Origin: Aquamicrobium sp. LC103
GTDB lineage: Bacteria > Pseudomonadota > Alphaproteobacteria > Rhizobiales > Rhizobiaceae
Length of the DNA: 64,000 nt
Direction: 5' to 3'
Assembly (NCBI RefSeq): GCF_001014615.2
Contig: NZ_LBCQ02000004.1
Location: 1 to 64,000, forward strand
Shown here: positions 43,607 to 53,644 of the stretch, piece by piece
Numbering within the stretch: position 1 is the first letter of the stretch
How the letters are laid out: every line of letters begins with the position of its first letter
The notes under the pieces: generated by a model
What the model saw: the letters and a program-made list of their open reading frames with translations, nothing else
What the model was told of the DNA's origin: nothing
The model's database searches: none
Made by a program: the position numbers and the translations under genes

Positions 43607-44104
43607 TCAGTCGATACGGTTGTCGGCGATCGGCTTCTGATAGGTGAAGCCCATGTCCCAGGGGAAGTAGATCCAGGTGTCCTGGGAGACTTCCGTGACG
43701 AAGGTATCGACGAGGGGGCGGCCCTTCGGCTTGGCATAGACCGTGGCGAAATGCGCCTTCGGCATCATGGCGCGGACGATGGCCGCGGTCTTGCCGGTGT
43801 CGGTGAGGTCGTCGACGATCAGCACGCCTTCGCCGTCGTTTTCGAGCAAAGCAGGGTTGATCTCCTTGAGGACCTTGAGCTCGCCCTGCTCGGTGTAGTC
43901 GTGATAGGAGGCGACGCAGACCGTCTCGATGAGCCTGATCTCCAACTCGCGCGAGATGACCGCGGCCGGCACCAGCCCGCCGCGCGTGATGCAGACGATC
44001 GCCTTCCATTTGCCGTTCACGCCGGCCAGCCGCCAGGCGAGCGCGCGGGCGTCACGGTGGAATTGATCCCAGGAAACGGGGAAAGCTTTTTCAGGTAGCG
44101 ACAT
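43607..44104 (-). CDS. gpt: Xanthine phosphoribosyltransferase
   Basis: A 165-residue purine-salvage enzyme that converts xanthine (and guanine) with PRPP to the nucleotide. The PRPP-binding loop [13 protein letters not shown] is intact, and [20 protein letters not shown] is the second conserved segment. The C-terminal base-recognition part [10 protein letters not shown] fits bacterial Gpt. It is a single gene, separated from the NUDIX gene by 176 bp that are AT-rich. Confidence 0.95.
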   Translation of the reverse strand: MSLPEKAFPVSWDQFHRDARALAWRLAGVNGKWKAIVCITRGGLVPAAVISRELEIRLIETVCVASYHDYTEQGELKVLKEINPALLENDGEGVLIVDDLTDTGKTAAIVRAMMPKAHFATVYAKPKGRPLVDTFVTEVSQDTWIYFPWDMGFTYQKPIADNRID

Positions 44105-44203
44105 GAGGGCACTCCGGTGCGCGCGGCCAGATGGAATGCGCGCGGAATTAACCGGAAAGCGGGCCGTCTGGCAAGTGCGGTCGCAGGCCCGTACGGTCCA
44201 GGG

Positions 44204-44617
44204 TCAGCCCTTGCCGGAATTATCCAAGATCCCCGTCATGGATCGGGCGGGGCCTGTTAGAGCCTGTTCCACCAGATCGCGAAGGTTCTCATTCTCTTCC
44301 CAATCATGCGGAATTTCGATCACGCTTCGCCTCGCGAAGCTTATGGTTTCCCCGTTCTCGACACGGAACGTCTCAATTCCATCAGGCATTTCAGATCTAT
44401 GTATGTCCTGAACGATGCCGTGAAGAATATCCTGCTCATCTACCTCAGTGATATCGACGTAAACAGCTTCGACATAATCGTTGGCTTCGTCTTGGACCTG
44501 AATCCTGACGCAATTTCCGGCCCGGATATGCCTTCGTATTTCCGGTAAGATCTGCCGACCGCTCCAGTCATAGACATCCTCTTCCTCCGGAGAAAACACG
44601 ACGATACCTTCCTTCAT
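44204..44617 (-). CDS. Hypothetical acidic protein, lower GC
   Basis: A 137-residue acidic protein starting MKEGIVVFSPEEEDVYDW. The fold looks alpha/beta (RIQVQDEANDYVEAVYVDIT, then FRVENGETISFARRSVIEIP). No family is recognised. The GC and codon choices (many ATT, GAA, TCA-type codons) are lower than those of flanking gpt and usp genes, suggesting recent acquisition. No partner is evident. Confidence 0.65.
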   Translation of the reverse strand: MKEGIVVFSPEEEDVYDWSGRQILPEIRRHIRAGNCVRIQVQDEANDYVEAVYVDITEVDEQDILHGIVQDIHRSEMPDGIETFRVENGETISFARRSVIEIPHDWEENENLRDLVEQALTGPARSMTGILDNSGKG

Positions 44618-44684
44618 CCCCGCTTCCTCTCATGCCTAGCGAGCGCCCCGAGGCGGAACGAGGGACAACCGAACATCGGCGTGC

Positions 44685-45524
44685 TCAGCGCGACATCAGC
44701 GTGGCCGTCGGCATGGAGCGCAGCAGCGTGCGCGTCGCGCCGCCGAAGAAGAACTCCTTCAGCCAGGACTGGCTGTAGGCGCCCATCACGAGCAGGTCGG
44801 CGCCGGTCTCGGCGATCTGGTTCTCGATCGCCTCGCCGGCGGAAAGGCCCGCGGTGACCTCGCTGGAAAAGGTGATCTTCGCGCCGTGGCGCGCGAGGGC
44901 GGACGAGATGTCGGCGCCGGCGACGGCGCTGTCCTGGTTGGCGGTGTCGGAGGCGTCCAGGCTGAGGATCTCCACCTCCCTGGCGGCGACGATGAAGGGG
45001 AGGGCGTCGAAGGTCGCGCGGGCCGCCTCATGGGTGCCGTTCCAGGCGACGAGCACCTTCTTGAAGGGAATGTTGACGGGGGCGGCGTAAGGCACGAACA
45101 GCACCGGCCGACCGCTCTCGAACAGAAGTGCCTCGACATTGGCGATCGAGGCGGAGCTCTGCTCGGGATCGGATTGCTGGACGACCACGAGGTCGCAGGA
45201 GCGCGCGACGCCGACCGCGCTCAGGGCGCTGTCGCCGGAGAAGCTTTCCATCGCCTGCCATTCGGACGACAGGCCCTCGCGCGAGACGCGCGACTGGAAG
45301 AGGGCCTTGATCTCGTCGCTGCGCTGCTGGTTGAGCTCGGTGCCGGCGGCGATGAAATCGGTGTCGGGAAAGCCCATCGGCGTCGCATAGGGAATTGGCA
45401 TCGGCTCGGCATGGATGCCGATGAGATGCGCCGACAGATGGCTGGCGAGCGGCACGGCGCAGTCGAGCACGCGCGTCGCGTCTTCCTTGCTCTGAAGCAC
45501 GGCAAGTAGGGTCTTGTAGCTCAT
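44685..45524 (-). CDS. Universal stress protein (tandem UspA domains)
   Basis: A 279-residue protein with two Usp folds: a degenerate first half (about 1-145) and a second half (about 155-279) starting KKVLVAWNGTHEAARATFDA. It ends with the ATP-loop-like GADLLVMGAYSQSWLKEFFFGGATRTLL segment. The second half has the G-x2-G-x9-G(S/T)-type nucleotide motif in modified form. GGAGG lies 6 bases before the ATG at 45524. A palindrome lies 48 bp upstream. Confidence 0.93.
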   Translation of the reverse strand: MSYKTLLAVLQSKEDATRVLDCAVPLASHLSAHLIGIHAEPMPIPYATPMGFPDTDFIAAGTELNQQRSDEIKALFQSRVSREGLSSEWQAMESFSGDSALSAVGVARSCDLVVVQQSDPEQSSASIANVEALLFESGRPVLFVPYAAPVNIPFKKVLVAWNGTHEAARATFDALPFIVAAREVEILSLDASDTANQDSAVAGADISSALARHGAKITFSSEVTAGLSAGEAIENQIAETGADLLVMGAYSQSWLKEFFFGGATRTLLRSMPTATLMSR

Positions 45525-45572
45525 AACGGCCTCCATGATTTCCCAACGCCACAACGGGGCGGAAGCGGATTG

Positions 45573-45587
45573 GTTTCCCTAGGAAAC
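45573..45587. promoter_or_regulatory. GTTTCC-N3-GGAAAC palindrome upstream of usp
   Basis: GTTTCCctaGGAAAC is a perfect 6+3+6 inverted repeat, 48 bp upstream of the universal stress gene start. A further GGAAAC occurs at about 45603. It does not match FNR/FixK boxes. Its binder is unknown. Confidence 0.4.
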
Positions 45588-45698
45588 GCACCGGGAGTTG
45601 CAGGAAACCGTTCTTTCACCCCTGCGCCTTGCCGATCATATGCCGATTGACGCCGCCCCGAAAGAGAGAGTTGAGGCCGGAAAATAAAACGAATCCTT

Positions 45699-46439
45699 TC
45701 AGCTCCTTGGGCCGAGACCATCGACCATCGCCTGAACCGCGGCGGTCGCCGCGGCGAGCGATTCGGGCGATCGCGAGCGCACCACGAGCTCGGTCCAGAA
45801 GGTGCCGTCCTGATATTTCGGATAGGAGCCGATGATGGTGTCGGGGAAAGCCTTCTGGATATCGGCCAGCGGCCCGCCGATAACGCCCTCGCCGAAAGGG
45901 CAGTGCACGGTCCGCGACAGGAGCTTCACGCCGGTGCGTAAGGTCGGGACGACATTGTCGAGCATCGCCTGGAAGATCGCCGGTACGCCGGCCATGACAT
46001 GGACGTTGCCGATGCGGAAGCCGGGCGCCAGCGAGACCGGATTGTCGATGTGCTCGGCGCCGACCGGCATGCGCGCCATGCGCTTGCGCGCCTCTGTGAA
46101 CTCCATGTCGCGCGCCGCGTAATGCGCCTCCATCATCGCATAGGCGCGCGCGTCGTACTCGCAGGGCACGCCGAAGGCCTTGGCCACCGAATCGGCGGTG
46201 ATGTCATCATGGGTGGGGCCGATGCCGCCGGTGGTGAAGACGTAGGCATGGCGGGCACGCAGCGCGTTCACCGCGGCGACGATCTCGTCCTCCTCGTCGG
46301 GCACGATCCTGACTTCCTTCAGGTCGATGCCGATCGCGGTCATGACGTCGGCGAGGTGGCCGATGTTCCTGTCCTTGGTGCGTCCGGAGAGAATTTCGTC
46401 GCCGATGACGATCATCGCGGCGGTAATGATATCGGTCAT
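45699..46439 (-). CDS. MoCF/CinA-type molybdopterin-binding domain protein
   Basis: A 246-residue protein with the molybdenum-cofactor-binding (MogA/MoeA/CinA-N) fold: AAMIVIGDEILSGRTKDRN at the N-terminus and FTTGGIGPTHDDITADSVA around residue 70. It has the extra COG1058-type C-terminal segment but lacks the CinA deamidase domain. Related proteins act as ADP-ribose pyrophosphatases; the role here is unproven. The start at 46439 replaces a longer frame. Confidence 0.9.
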   Translation of the reverse strand: MTDIITAAMIVIGDEILSGRTKDRNIGHLADVMTAIGIDLKEVRIVPDEEDEIVAAVNALRARHAYVFTTGGIGPTHDDITADSVAKAFGVPCEYDARAYAMMEAHYAARDMEFTEARKRMARMPVGAEHIDNPVSLAPGFRIGNVHVMAGVPAIFQAMLDNVVPTLRTGVKLLSRTVHCPFGEGVIGGPLADIQKAFPDTIIGSYPKYQDGTFWTELVVRSRSPESLAAATAAVQAMVDGLGPRS

Positions 46440-46626
46440 GGTCAGAGTCCGGTTGCTGCGGCTTACTGCACATAACGCCGCGTTCGGCAACCGGCAATGG
46501 GTGCCGTTCGGTGAACGATCTGTCGGCAATCAGCACGGTTGCGATGAACGGCCAGCACGCTAGCTTTCACCGGACGCGGCTTTTCGGCCGCGCCATCGCG
46601 GAACGGAAAGCCAGAAGGAGACGAGA

Positions 46627-47226
46627 ATGGCCAAGGTGCTGGTGCTGTACTATTCGAGCTGGGGTCACATGGAGGCCATGGCGAAATCGGCGGCCGAAGG
46701 CGCGCGCGACGCCGGCGCCGACGTGACGATCAAGCGCGTGCCGGAACTGGTGCCGCTCGAGGTCGCCAAGGCGGCACATTACAAGCTCGACCAGGAGGCG
46801 CCGATCGCCGAGCCGCTGGAACTGGAGAATTACGACGCGATCATCCTGGGCATCTCCACGCGCTACGGCGCGATGGCGGCGCAGATGAAGAATTTCCTCG
46901 ACCAGACCGGGCCGCTCTGGGCCAAGGGCGCGCTGGTCAACAAGATCGCCTCGGTCATCTCGTCCACCGCCACGCAGCATGGCGGCGCGGAATTCTCGAT
47001 CATCAGCGCGCAGGTTTCCCTGCAGCATCACGGCATGATCATCGTGCCGCTCTCCTACGCCTATCAGGGCCAGTCCGGCAACGATACGGTGCGCGGCGGC
47101 TCGCCCTACGGCATGACGACCACCTCGGACAGCGACGGTTCGCGCCAGCCTTCCGAGCAGGAGCTGGAAGGCGCCAGGTTCCAGGGCAAGCGCGTCGCCG
47201 AGATCGCGAACAAGCTGCACGGCTGA
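46627..47226 (+). CDS. wrbA: NAD(P)H:quinone oxidoreductase, WrbA type
   Basis: A 199-residue flavodoxin-like FMN enzyme that reduces quinones by two electrons and limits oxidative stress. FMN-binding segments [40 protein letters not shown] and [11 protein letters not shown] are all present. AAGGAGA lies 6 bases before the ATG. A clear intrinsic terminator follows the stop. Confidence 0.97.
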   Translation: MAKVLVLYYSSWGHMEAMAKSAAEGARDAGADVTIKRVPELVPLEVAKAAHYKLDQEAPIAEPLELENYDAIILGISTRYGAMAAQMKNFLDQTGPLWAKGALVNKIASVISSTATQHGGAEFSIISAQVSLQHHGMIIVPLSYAYQGQSGNDTVRGGSPYGMTTTSDSDGSRQPSEQELEGARFQGKRVAEIANKLHG

Positions 47227-47247
47227 GGCAAGGGCCCGCGGGCAGCG

Positions 47248-47281
47248 GGGCGGGCGACCGGGGGGCCGCCCGCCCTTTTTC
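47248..47281 (+). terminator. Intrinsic terminator after wrbA
   Basis: GGGCGGGCG (47248-47256) pairs with CGCCCGCCC (47267-47275), and five T residues follow. It lies 22 bp after the wrbA stop. Confidence 0.88.
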
Positions 47282-47361
47282 GTCGCGGCAGGCTTCCGGG
47301 GCAGCCCGCCCTCGTGATAACGACGCGCGCGAGAAACGAGCGACGCGAAACGAGGTCGGGC

Positions 47362-48402
<1,041 letters not shown>

Positions 48403-48460
48403 GGCGCTTGCCCGTAAGCCGATCTCGGCTAAGCTGAGGCTTTACGAGGCGGGGCAGGCA

Positions 48461-49438
48461 ATGACGGCGTTATCCGCAGTTTTCAGCGTGCTTTCGGCGG
48501 CCGCCGTGCTGGTCCTGCTGGTCGGGGGCTATTTCGCCCATGTCACGCGACGGATCGCGCGCGAGGCCGAGCGGCAGGTGCCCGCGCTCGGCAAGTTCAT
48601 CACCATCGACGGCCGCGAGGTGCATTATGTCGAGCGCGGCGAGGGGCCGCCGATCCTGCTGATCCACGGGCTCGGCGGCACGCTCCACCATCTGCGCCGT
48701 CCGCTGATGGAGGAATTCGGCGACGGCTACCGGCTGATCGCGATGGACAGGCCGGGCTCCGGCTATTCGACGCGCGGCGCCGGCTGGGAGGGCCGGCTGT
48801 CCGAGCAGGCGCATTTCGTCCACCGCTTCATCGAGGAACTCGGCCTGGAAAGACCGCTGCTCGTCGGCCATTCGCTGGGCGGCGCGGTGGCATTGGCGGC
48901 GGCGCTCGACCGTCCCGGCGCGGTGTCGGGGCTGGCGCTGATCTCGCCGCTGACGCATTTCGAGGAGGAGGTGAAGCCCGAATTCGAGGCGCTCGCGATC
49001 CGCTCGCCGTTGAGGCGGCGACTGATCGCGCACACGCTTGCGGTGCCGATGTCGGTCAAGAATTCGCGGAAGACGATCGATTTCGTGTTCGGCCCGCAGC
49101 AGCCGCCGGCGGACTACGCGGTGGAGGGCGGTGCGCTCGCCGGCCTCAGGCCCGGCCATTTCTACGCCACCTCGACCGACCTCGTCGCGCTGGAGCACGA
49201 GCTTCCGCGCCTGGAAAAACGCTATGGCGAGCTGAAGGTCCCGGTCGGCATTCTCTTCGGCGACAGCGACCGCGTGCTCGACCATCGCCGGCACGGGCTC
49301 GCGATGAAGGGCAAGGTCGCCGACCTCGATCTCGAGATCGTCGAGGGCGTCGGCCACATGCCCCAATATGCGGTGACGGCGAAGGTGGTCACCTTCATCC
49401 GCCGTATGGCGGAGAAGGCTTTCGCGGGACGACAATAG
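48461..49438 (+). CDS. Membrane-anchored alpha/beta hydrolase
   Basis: A 325-residue hydrolase with one N-terminal transmembrane helix (VFSVLSAAAVLVLLVGGYFA). The alpha/beta core has the oxyanion loop LIHGLGGT, the nucleophile elbow VGHSLGG, a likely acid in FGDSDRV and the catalytic His in GVGHMPQ. Function is unknown. It lies 58 bp after the alcohol dehydrogenase on the same strand and could be cotranscribed. Confidence 0.92.
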   Translation: MTALSAVFSVLSAAAVLVLLVGGYFAHVTRRIAREAERQVPALGKFITIDGREVHYVERGEGPPILLIHGLGGTLHHLRRPLMEEFGDGYRLIAMDRPGSGYSTRGAGWEGRLSEQAHFVHRFIEELGLERPLLVGHSLGGAVALAAALDRPGAVSGLALISPLTHFEEEVKPEFEALAIRSPLRRRLIAHTLAVPMSVKNSRKTIDFVFGPQQPPADYAVEGGALAGLRPGHFYATSTDLVALEHELPRLEKRYGELKVPVGILFGDSDRVLDHRRHGLAMKGKVADLDLEIVEGVGHMPQYAVTAKVVTFIRRMAEKAFAGRQ

Positions 49439-49485
49439 TTCAACTTGCGCCGACTCTCTTTAAATGAAAAAGTTCCCTCACGTGG

Positions 49486-49510
49486 GGAACTACCGATCAC
49501 GCCGTGCGTT
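49486..49510 (+). promoter_or_regulatory. EcfG-type (general stress) promoter for the DUF982 genes
   Basis: GGAAC (49486-49490), a 16-base spacer and CGTT (49507-49510) match the alphaproteobacterial EcfG consensus exactly, 28 bp before the first DUF982 ATG. A mirror GTTCCC occurs at 49472, giving a short inverted repeat around the -35. Confidence 0.6.
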
Positions 49511-49538
49511 GAGCGGTAAGATTTCGCGAGGAAGGGTC

Positions 49539-49778
49539 ATGAGCAACAATACCGACTTTCACGAGCCGGTCCGTTTGCGGGCGGAGTTCGGGGTGACCGA
49601 AGTTCGCAGCGCAGTCGAAGCCAGCGCCGCCCTGCGCGGTGCCTGGCCGGAAACACGGGGAAAATGGTACTACGCCGCAAGCCGCGCCTGTTCGGCGGCG
49701 ATGGAAGGCCGCGCGCCGGCGCATGCGGCGCGGCACACCTTCATCCGCGCGGCACAGGAATCGCGCCTGTTCCCCTGA
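49539..49778 (+). CDS. DUF982 domain protein
   Basis: A 79-residue protein of the DUF982 family, abundant and multi-copy in Rhizobiales and of unknown function. The signature region is VRSAVEASAALRGAWPETRG followed by A.RAC..A..G. AGGAAGG lies 3 bases before the ATG. The EcfG-like promoter suggests induction by general stress. A second DUF982 gene follows 58 bp later. Confidence 0.85.
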   Translation: MSNNTDFHEPVRLRAEFGVTEVRSAVEASAALRGAWPETRGKWYYAASRACSAAMEGRAPAHAARHTFIRAAQESRLFP

Positions 49779-49836
49779 GCCCAGTTTTCTGAGCCATGAC
49801 AAACGCATATCCGCAACAGCAAGAGGGCGAGCAATC

Positions 49837-50073
49837 ATGAGCGCGCGCTCATTTCATCCCGTCGTGATCTTCGTCGAGGGCCGCGAGCGTGTCGTGGCGG
49901 ACGCGTTCGAGGCGATGGAGTGCCTGACCGGCGCGTGGCCGGTGAAATCGTGCCCGTCGGCACGCAAGGCGATCCGCGCCTGCCAGGACGCGCTCGACGG
50001 CATCAAATCGGCCGCGATGGCACGCGCCGCCTTCATCGCCGCCGCGCGCGACGCCGGCGTGGCCGTGATCTGA
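49837..50073 (+). CDS. DUF982 domain protein, second copy
   Basis: A 78-residue paralogue of the previous gene: ADAFEAMECLTGAWPVKSCP, then AIRACQDALDGIKSAAMAR matches the DUF982 pattern. It is about as divergent from its neighbour as typical paralogues, so the duplication is old. It probably shares the upstream promoter. Function is unknown. Confidence 0.85.
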   Translation: MSARSFHPVVIFVEGRERVVADAFEAMECLTGAWPVKSCPSARKAIRACQDALDGIKSAAMARAAFIAAARDAGVAVI

Positions 50074-50167
50074 CCGGGCCTGCGCGGCGTCCTCGCGGGA
50101 TGGCGCGGCTGCCTGCAAAAAGTCTCAATCCCGCCCGAGGCTCGACGCCTCACGTCAGGTGACCATC

Positions 50168-50425
50168 ATGCGAAAAGCATCCTTGTTTGCGATCGGCCTC
50201 GCGGCGCTGCTGGCCGGCTGCACCACGATCACGCCGGAGGAGCAGCGCGCCCGCGACGAGGCGGAATGCCGCTCCTACGGCTTCACCCGCAAGAACGACG
50301 CTTTCGCCGAATGCCTGCAGCGGCTGGATCTCGACCGGCGCGCCGCCCGCCGCTACCGGGCGAGCATGGACCCCTGGGCATATGAGCCGATGGTCGTCTA
50401 CCGGCCGGTCTTCGTTCGACGCTGA
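50168..50425 (+). CDS. Small lipoprotein
   Basis: An 85-residue protein with a lipoprotein signal: MRKASLFAIGLAALLAGC, where LAGC is the lipobox. The mature part is short and hydrophilic, with two cysteines (ECRSYGF, ECLQRL) and an arginine-rich segment. Such proteins are common in Rhizobiales. The ATG at 50168 is preferred to the GTG at 50159. It ends 54 bp before the tRNA gene. Confidence 0.8.
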   Translation: MRKASLFAIGLAALLAGCTTITPEEQRARDEAECRSYGFTRKNDAFAECLQRLDLDRRAARRYRASMDPWAYEPMVVYRPVFVRR

Positions 50426-50479
50426 CAAGGCTTCAGGGCAGTTGACGTTCCGCGCGAAACCCCTGAAAAGGGAGCCCGC

Positions 50480-50565
50480 GCGGACGTGGCGGAACTGGTA
50501 GACGCAAGGGACTTAAAATCCCTCGGTCCTCGACCGTACGGGTTCGATTCCCGTCGTCCGCACCA
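50480..50565 (+). tRNA. tRNA-Leu (anticodon UAA)
   Basis: The acceptor arms GCGGACG and CGTCCGC pair over 7 bp. The anticodon loop CTTAAAA, flanked by AGGGA/TCCCT, gives UAA. A long variable arm of class II type is present, and the T-loop reads GGTTCGATTCC. CCA is encoded at 50563-50565. No duplicated 3-prime end that would mark an integrated element was found within the window. Confidence 0.95.
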
Positions 50566-50574
50566 TCTCGCCTG

Positions 50575-52080
50575 TCAATCCTCCTCGACGAACACCTCCT
50601 CGCGCTTCCTGCGGATCGACGGCAGGAAGACGATGACGAGCACCACGGCGGCGAGCGCGAGCAGCGTCGCGCTGATCGGGCGCGTGAGGAAGACCGAGGG
50701 GTCGCCGCGCGAGATGATCATGGCGCGGCGCAGATGCTCCTCGAGCAGCGGGCCGAGCACGAAGCCAAGAAGCAGCGGCGCCGGCTCGCAGCGCAGCTTG
50801 GTCAGCACGTAGCCGAGGAAGCCGAAGAAGGCGACGGAATAGAGGTCGAAGGCGTTGGAGGCGACGCTGTAGACGCCGATCGAGCAGAACGCCATGATGA
50901 TCGGGAAGAGCACGTAGTAGGGGATCGTCAGAAGCTTCACCCACAGCCCGATGAGCGGCAAATTGAGGATGACGAGCATCAGATTGCCGATCCACATCGA
51001 GGCGATGATGCCCCAGAACAGCGCCGGCTGCTCGGCGGCCACGTTGGGGCCGGGGACGATGCCCTGGATGATCATCGCGCCGATCATCAGCGCCATCACC
51101 GGATTGGCGGGGATGCCGAGGGTGAGAAGCGGGATGAAGGAGGTCTGCGCGCCGGCATTGTTGGCCGATTCGGGGCCGGCGACGCCCTCGATCGCGCCGT
51201 GGCCGAATTCCTCGGGCGTCTTGGAAACGCGCTTTTCGACCGTGTAGGAGGCAAAGGCAGCGAGGATGGCGCCGCCGCCCGGCAGGATGCCGAGCGCCGA
51301 GCCGAGCGCCGTGCCGCGCAGGATGGGCGCGGCCATGCGGCGGAAATCCTCGCGGGTGGGGATCAGCCCTGTGACCCTGCTCATCAGGGCGGAGCGGGTG
51401 TTTTCATTCTCCAGATTGCGCAGGATCTCCGCGATGCCGAACATGCCGACCGCGACCGCGACGAAGTTCAAGCCGTCGGCATATTCGCGGATGCCGAGGG
51501 TGAAACGGGCCGTGCCGGAATAGATGTCCTGGCCGACGAGGCCGAGGAGCAGACCGAGCACCACCATGGCGAGCGCCTTGACGACCGAGCCGTGGGCGAG
51601 CGCGATGGAGGAGATGAGGCCGACCACCATCAGCGAGAAATATTCCGCCGAGCCGAATTTCAGCGCGATCACGGTGAGCGGCGGGGCAAAGAGCGCGACG
51701 AGCAGGGTGGAGACCGTGCCGGCGAAGAAGGAGCCGAGCGCGGCGACGGCGAGCGCGACGCCGGCGCGACCCTTGCGCGCCATCTGGTAGCCGTCGATCG
51801 CGGTGACGGCGGAGGAGGATTCGCCGGGCATGTTGATGAGGATGGCCGTGGTGGAGCCGCCATATTGGGCGCCGTAGTAGATGCCGGCGAGCATGATCAG
51901 CGCCGAGACCGGCTCGAGCTGGAAGGTGATCGGCAGGAGCATGGCGATGGTGGCGGTCGCGCCGATGCCGGGCAGCACGCCGATCAGCGTGCCGAGCAGC
52001 ACGCCGACCAGGCAGAAGACGAGGTTCCACGGCGACATGGCCGTGGCGAAGCCGAGGGCGAGGTGGTCGATGAGTTCCAT
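50575..52080 (-). CDS. tctA: Tripartite tricarboxylate transporter large permease TctA
   Basis: A 501-residue inner-membrane protein of the TctA family, with about 11-12 helices. It is last of the tctCBA operon. The conserved segments GVLPGIGATATIAMLLPITF, YYGAQYGGSTTAILINMPGE and GPESANNAGAQTSFIPLLTLGIPAN are clear. The solute is a carboxylic acid of unknown identity. Its stop lies 9 bp from the tRNA gene on the other strand. Confidence 0.95.
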   Translation of the reverse strand: MELIDHLALGFATAMSPWNLVFCLVGVLLGTLIGVLPGIGATATIAMLLPITFQLEPVSALIMLAGIYYGAQYGGSTTAILINMPGESSSAVTAIDGYQMARKGRAGVALAVAALGSFFAGTVSTLLVALFAPPLTVIALKFGSAEYFSLMVVGLISSIALAHGSVVKALAMVVLGLLLGLVGQDIYSGTARFTLGIREYADGLNFVAVAVGMFGIAEILRNLENENTRSALMSRVTGLIPTREDFRRMAAPILRGTALGSALGILPGGGAILAAFASYTVEKRVSKTPEEFGHGAIEGVAGPESANNAGAQTSFIPLLTLGIPANPVMALMIGAMIIQGIVPGPNVAAEQPALFWGIIASMWIGNLMLVILNLPLIGLWVKLLTIPYYVLFPIIMAFCSIGVYSVASNAFDLYSVAFFGFLGYVLTKLRCEPAPLLLGFVLGPLLEEHLRRAMIISRGDPSVFLTRPISATLLALAAVVLVIVFLPSIRRKREEVFVEED

Positions 52081-52090
52081 CAGCGGCGCC

Positions 52091-52552
52091 TCACCAGCGG
52101 GTCCAGGGGCCGAAGCGCTGGAACGGCAGGCCGAGCCCGTAGGAGAAGACGGCGACCGAGAAGGCCGTGAGCAGGGCCGACAGCACCAGCGCCTTCGCCA
52201 GCGACATGCGCCGCGACGCGAAGGAGGCGATCAGCGCCGTGCAGAACAGCGCCGGCACGAAGCCGAGGCCGCGCACGGTCAATCCGAAGAAGACCGGCGC
52301 GGGCAGGATGAGGAGCATGCCGCGCCAGGCGATCGGCCCGAGCGGCTCGCCCTCGGCGGTCGCGGAGCCGACCACGATGACCGCGCCGAGAATGACGAGG
52401 ATGCAGGCCAGCACCAGCGGGAAATAGCCCGGCCCCATGCGGAAGGCGGTGCCGATCTGCATGCCGAGCGACTGGATGGCGAAGAACAGGCCGAAGCCGA
52501 TGAAGATGAGACCGCACGCCAGGTTCGTGCGGTCGAAGCTTAGCGATTTCAT
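52091..52552 (-). CDS. tctB: Tripartite tricarboxylate transporter small permease TctB
   Basis: A 153-residue inner-membrane protein with four hydrophobic segments and the usual TctB signature FRMGPGYFPLVLACILVILG. The start at 52552 (MKSLSFDRTN) replaces a longer unsupported frame. Its end lies 10 bp before tctA. Its partner TctA is just downstream and the binding protein is upstream. Confidence 0.92.
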   Translation of the reverse strand: MKSLSFDRTNLACGLIFIGFGLFFAIQSLGMQIGTAFRMGPGYFPLVLACILVILGAVIVVGSATAEGEPLGPIAWRGMLLILPAPVFFGLTVRGLGFVPALFCTALIASFASRRMSLAKALVLSALLTAFSVAVFSYGLGLPFQRFGPWTRW

Positions 52553-52666
52553 GCTTTTCCTGCCTCGCGTGGCGGTTTGCAGCGGGATCCGCGTCGCAGC
52601 GCGCGGAATTTCCCGGACATTGCGGGGCACGCCGTCATGTTTCCGCGCGCCCCGCGATCGCCGACA

Positions 52667-53644
52667 TCAGTCCGCGTACTGCCCCGCGGCGTCGATGACC
52701 GGCTTCCAGCGGGCGATCTCGCCCTCGAGTTTCGCCTTCAGGGCGGCCGGCGTCGCGTCCTCCTTGGGCGAGGGCGTGGTGCCGAGTTCGGCGAAACGGG
52801 CGGCGACGTTCTCGTTGGCGAGCGCGACCTGCAGCGACTGCGAAAGACGCTCGACGATCTCGGCCGGCGTGCCCTTGGGCGCGTAGAGGCCGTGCCAGAT
52901 GCCGACCTGGAAGTCGGCGAGCCCGCCCTCGATCGCGGTCGGAATGTCGGGCAGCACGTCGAGGCGCTCGGCCGAGGTCACCGCATAGGCCTTGATGGTC
53001 CCGCCCTGGATCTGCTTGGTGGTGTTGGTGGTCTGGTCGCACATGATGTCGACCTGGCCGCCGAGCAGGTCCTGCATGGCCGGCCCGGTGCCCTGATAGG
53101 GAACGGTGACCAGCGGCGTCTCGATCGCGCTCATGAACAGCATGCCGCACAGATGCGAGGCAGCGCCGATGCCGGCATTGGCGACGGTGACGGTGTCGGC
53201 GTTCGCCTTGGCGTATTCGATGAGGCCGGCGAGGTCGGCGGGCTCGAGGTCCTTGCGCGCGACGATCGTCATCGGCACCTCGGTGACGAGGCCGACATAT
53301 TCGAAGGCGTCGAGCGTGTCGTAGGGCAGCGAGCGGTAGAGCGTGGCGCTGGTGGCCATGCCGATATGGTGGAGAAGCAGCGTGTAGCCGTCGGGCTCGG
53401 CATCCGCGACGCGGCCCGCGCCCAGCGTGCCGCCGGCGCCGCCGACATTCTCGACGATGATCTGCCTGCCGAGATCCTTCGACATCGCCTCGGCGACGAG
53501 TCGCGTCACCGTGTCGGTGGGCCCGCCGGCGGAGAAGGGAACCACGATGGTGATGTCCCGCTCCGGATAGGATTGCGCCCCGGCAAGTCCCGGCGCGACC
53601 AACATCGCCGCGGCTGCCGCGAGCGAGGCCAAAAGTGAACGCAT
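52667..53644 (-). CDS. tctC: Tripartite tricarboxylate transporter substrate-binding protein (Bug/TctC)
   Basis: A 325-residue periplasmic receptor. The signal peptide MRSLLASLAAAAAMLVAPGL is cleaved near AGAQS. Bug-family segments VVPFSAGGPTDTVTRLVAE, ENVGGAGGTLG and VPYQGTGPAMQDLLGGQVD are present. GGGAGGA lies 6 bases before the ATG. It is first in the operon and divergent from the adenine-deaminase-like gene across 233 bp. Confidence 0.95.
   Translation of the reverse strand: MRSLLASLAAAAAMLVAPGLAGAQSYPERDITIVVPFSAGGPTDTVTRLVAEAMSKDLGRQIIVENVGGAGGTLGAGRVADAEPDGYTLLLHHIGMATSATLYRSLPYDTLDAFEYVGLVTEVPMTIVARKDLEPADLAGLIEYAKANADTVTVANAGIGAASHLCGMLFMSAIETPLVTVPYQGTGPAMQDLLGGQVDIMCDQTTNTTKQIQGGTIKAYAVTSAERLDVLPDIPTAIEGGLADFQVGIWHGLYAPKGTPAEIVERLSQSLQVALANENVAARFAELGTTPSPKEDATPAALKAKLEGEIARWKPVIDAAGQYAD

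Noticed and set aside
50480-50620. Integrated element at the tRNA-Leu 3-prime end
   Set aside because: No integrase gene and no repeat of the tRNA 3-prime end was noticed in the window; the tctCBA operon beside it is an ordinary transporter.
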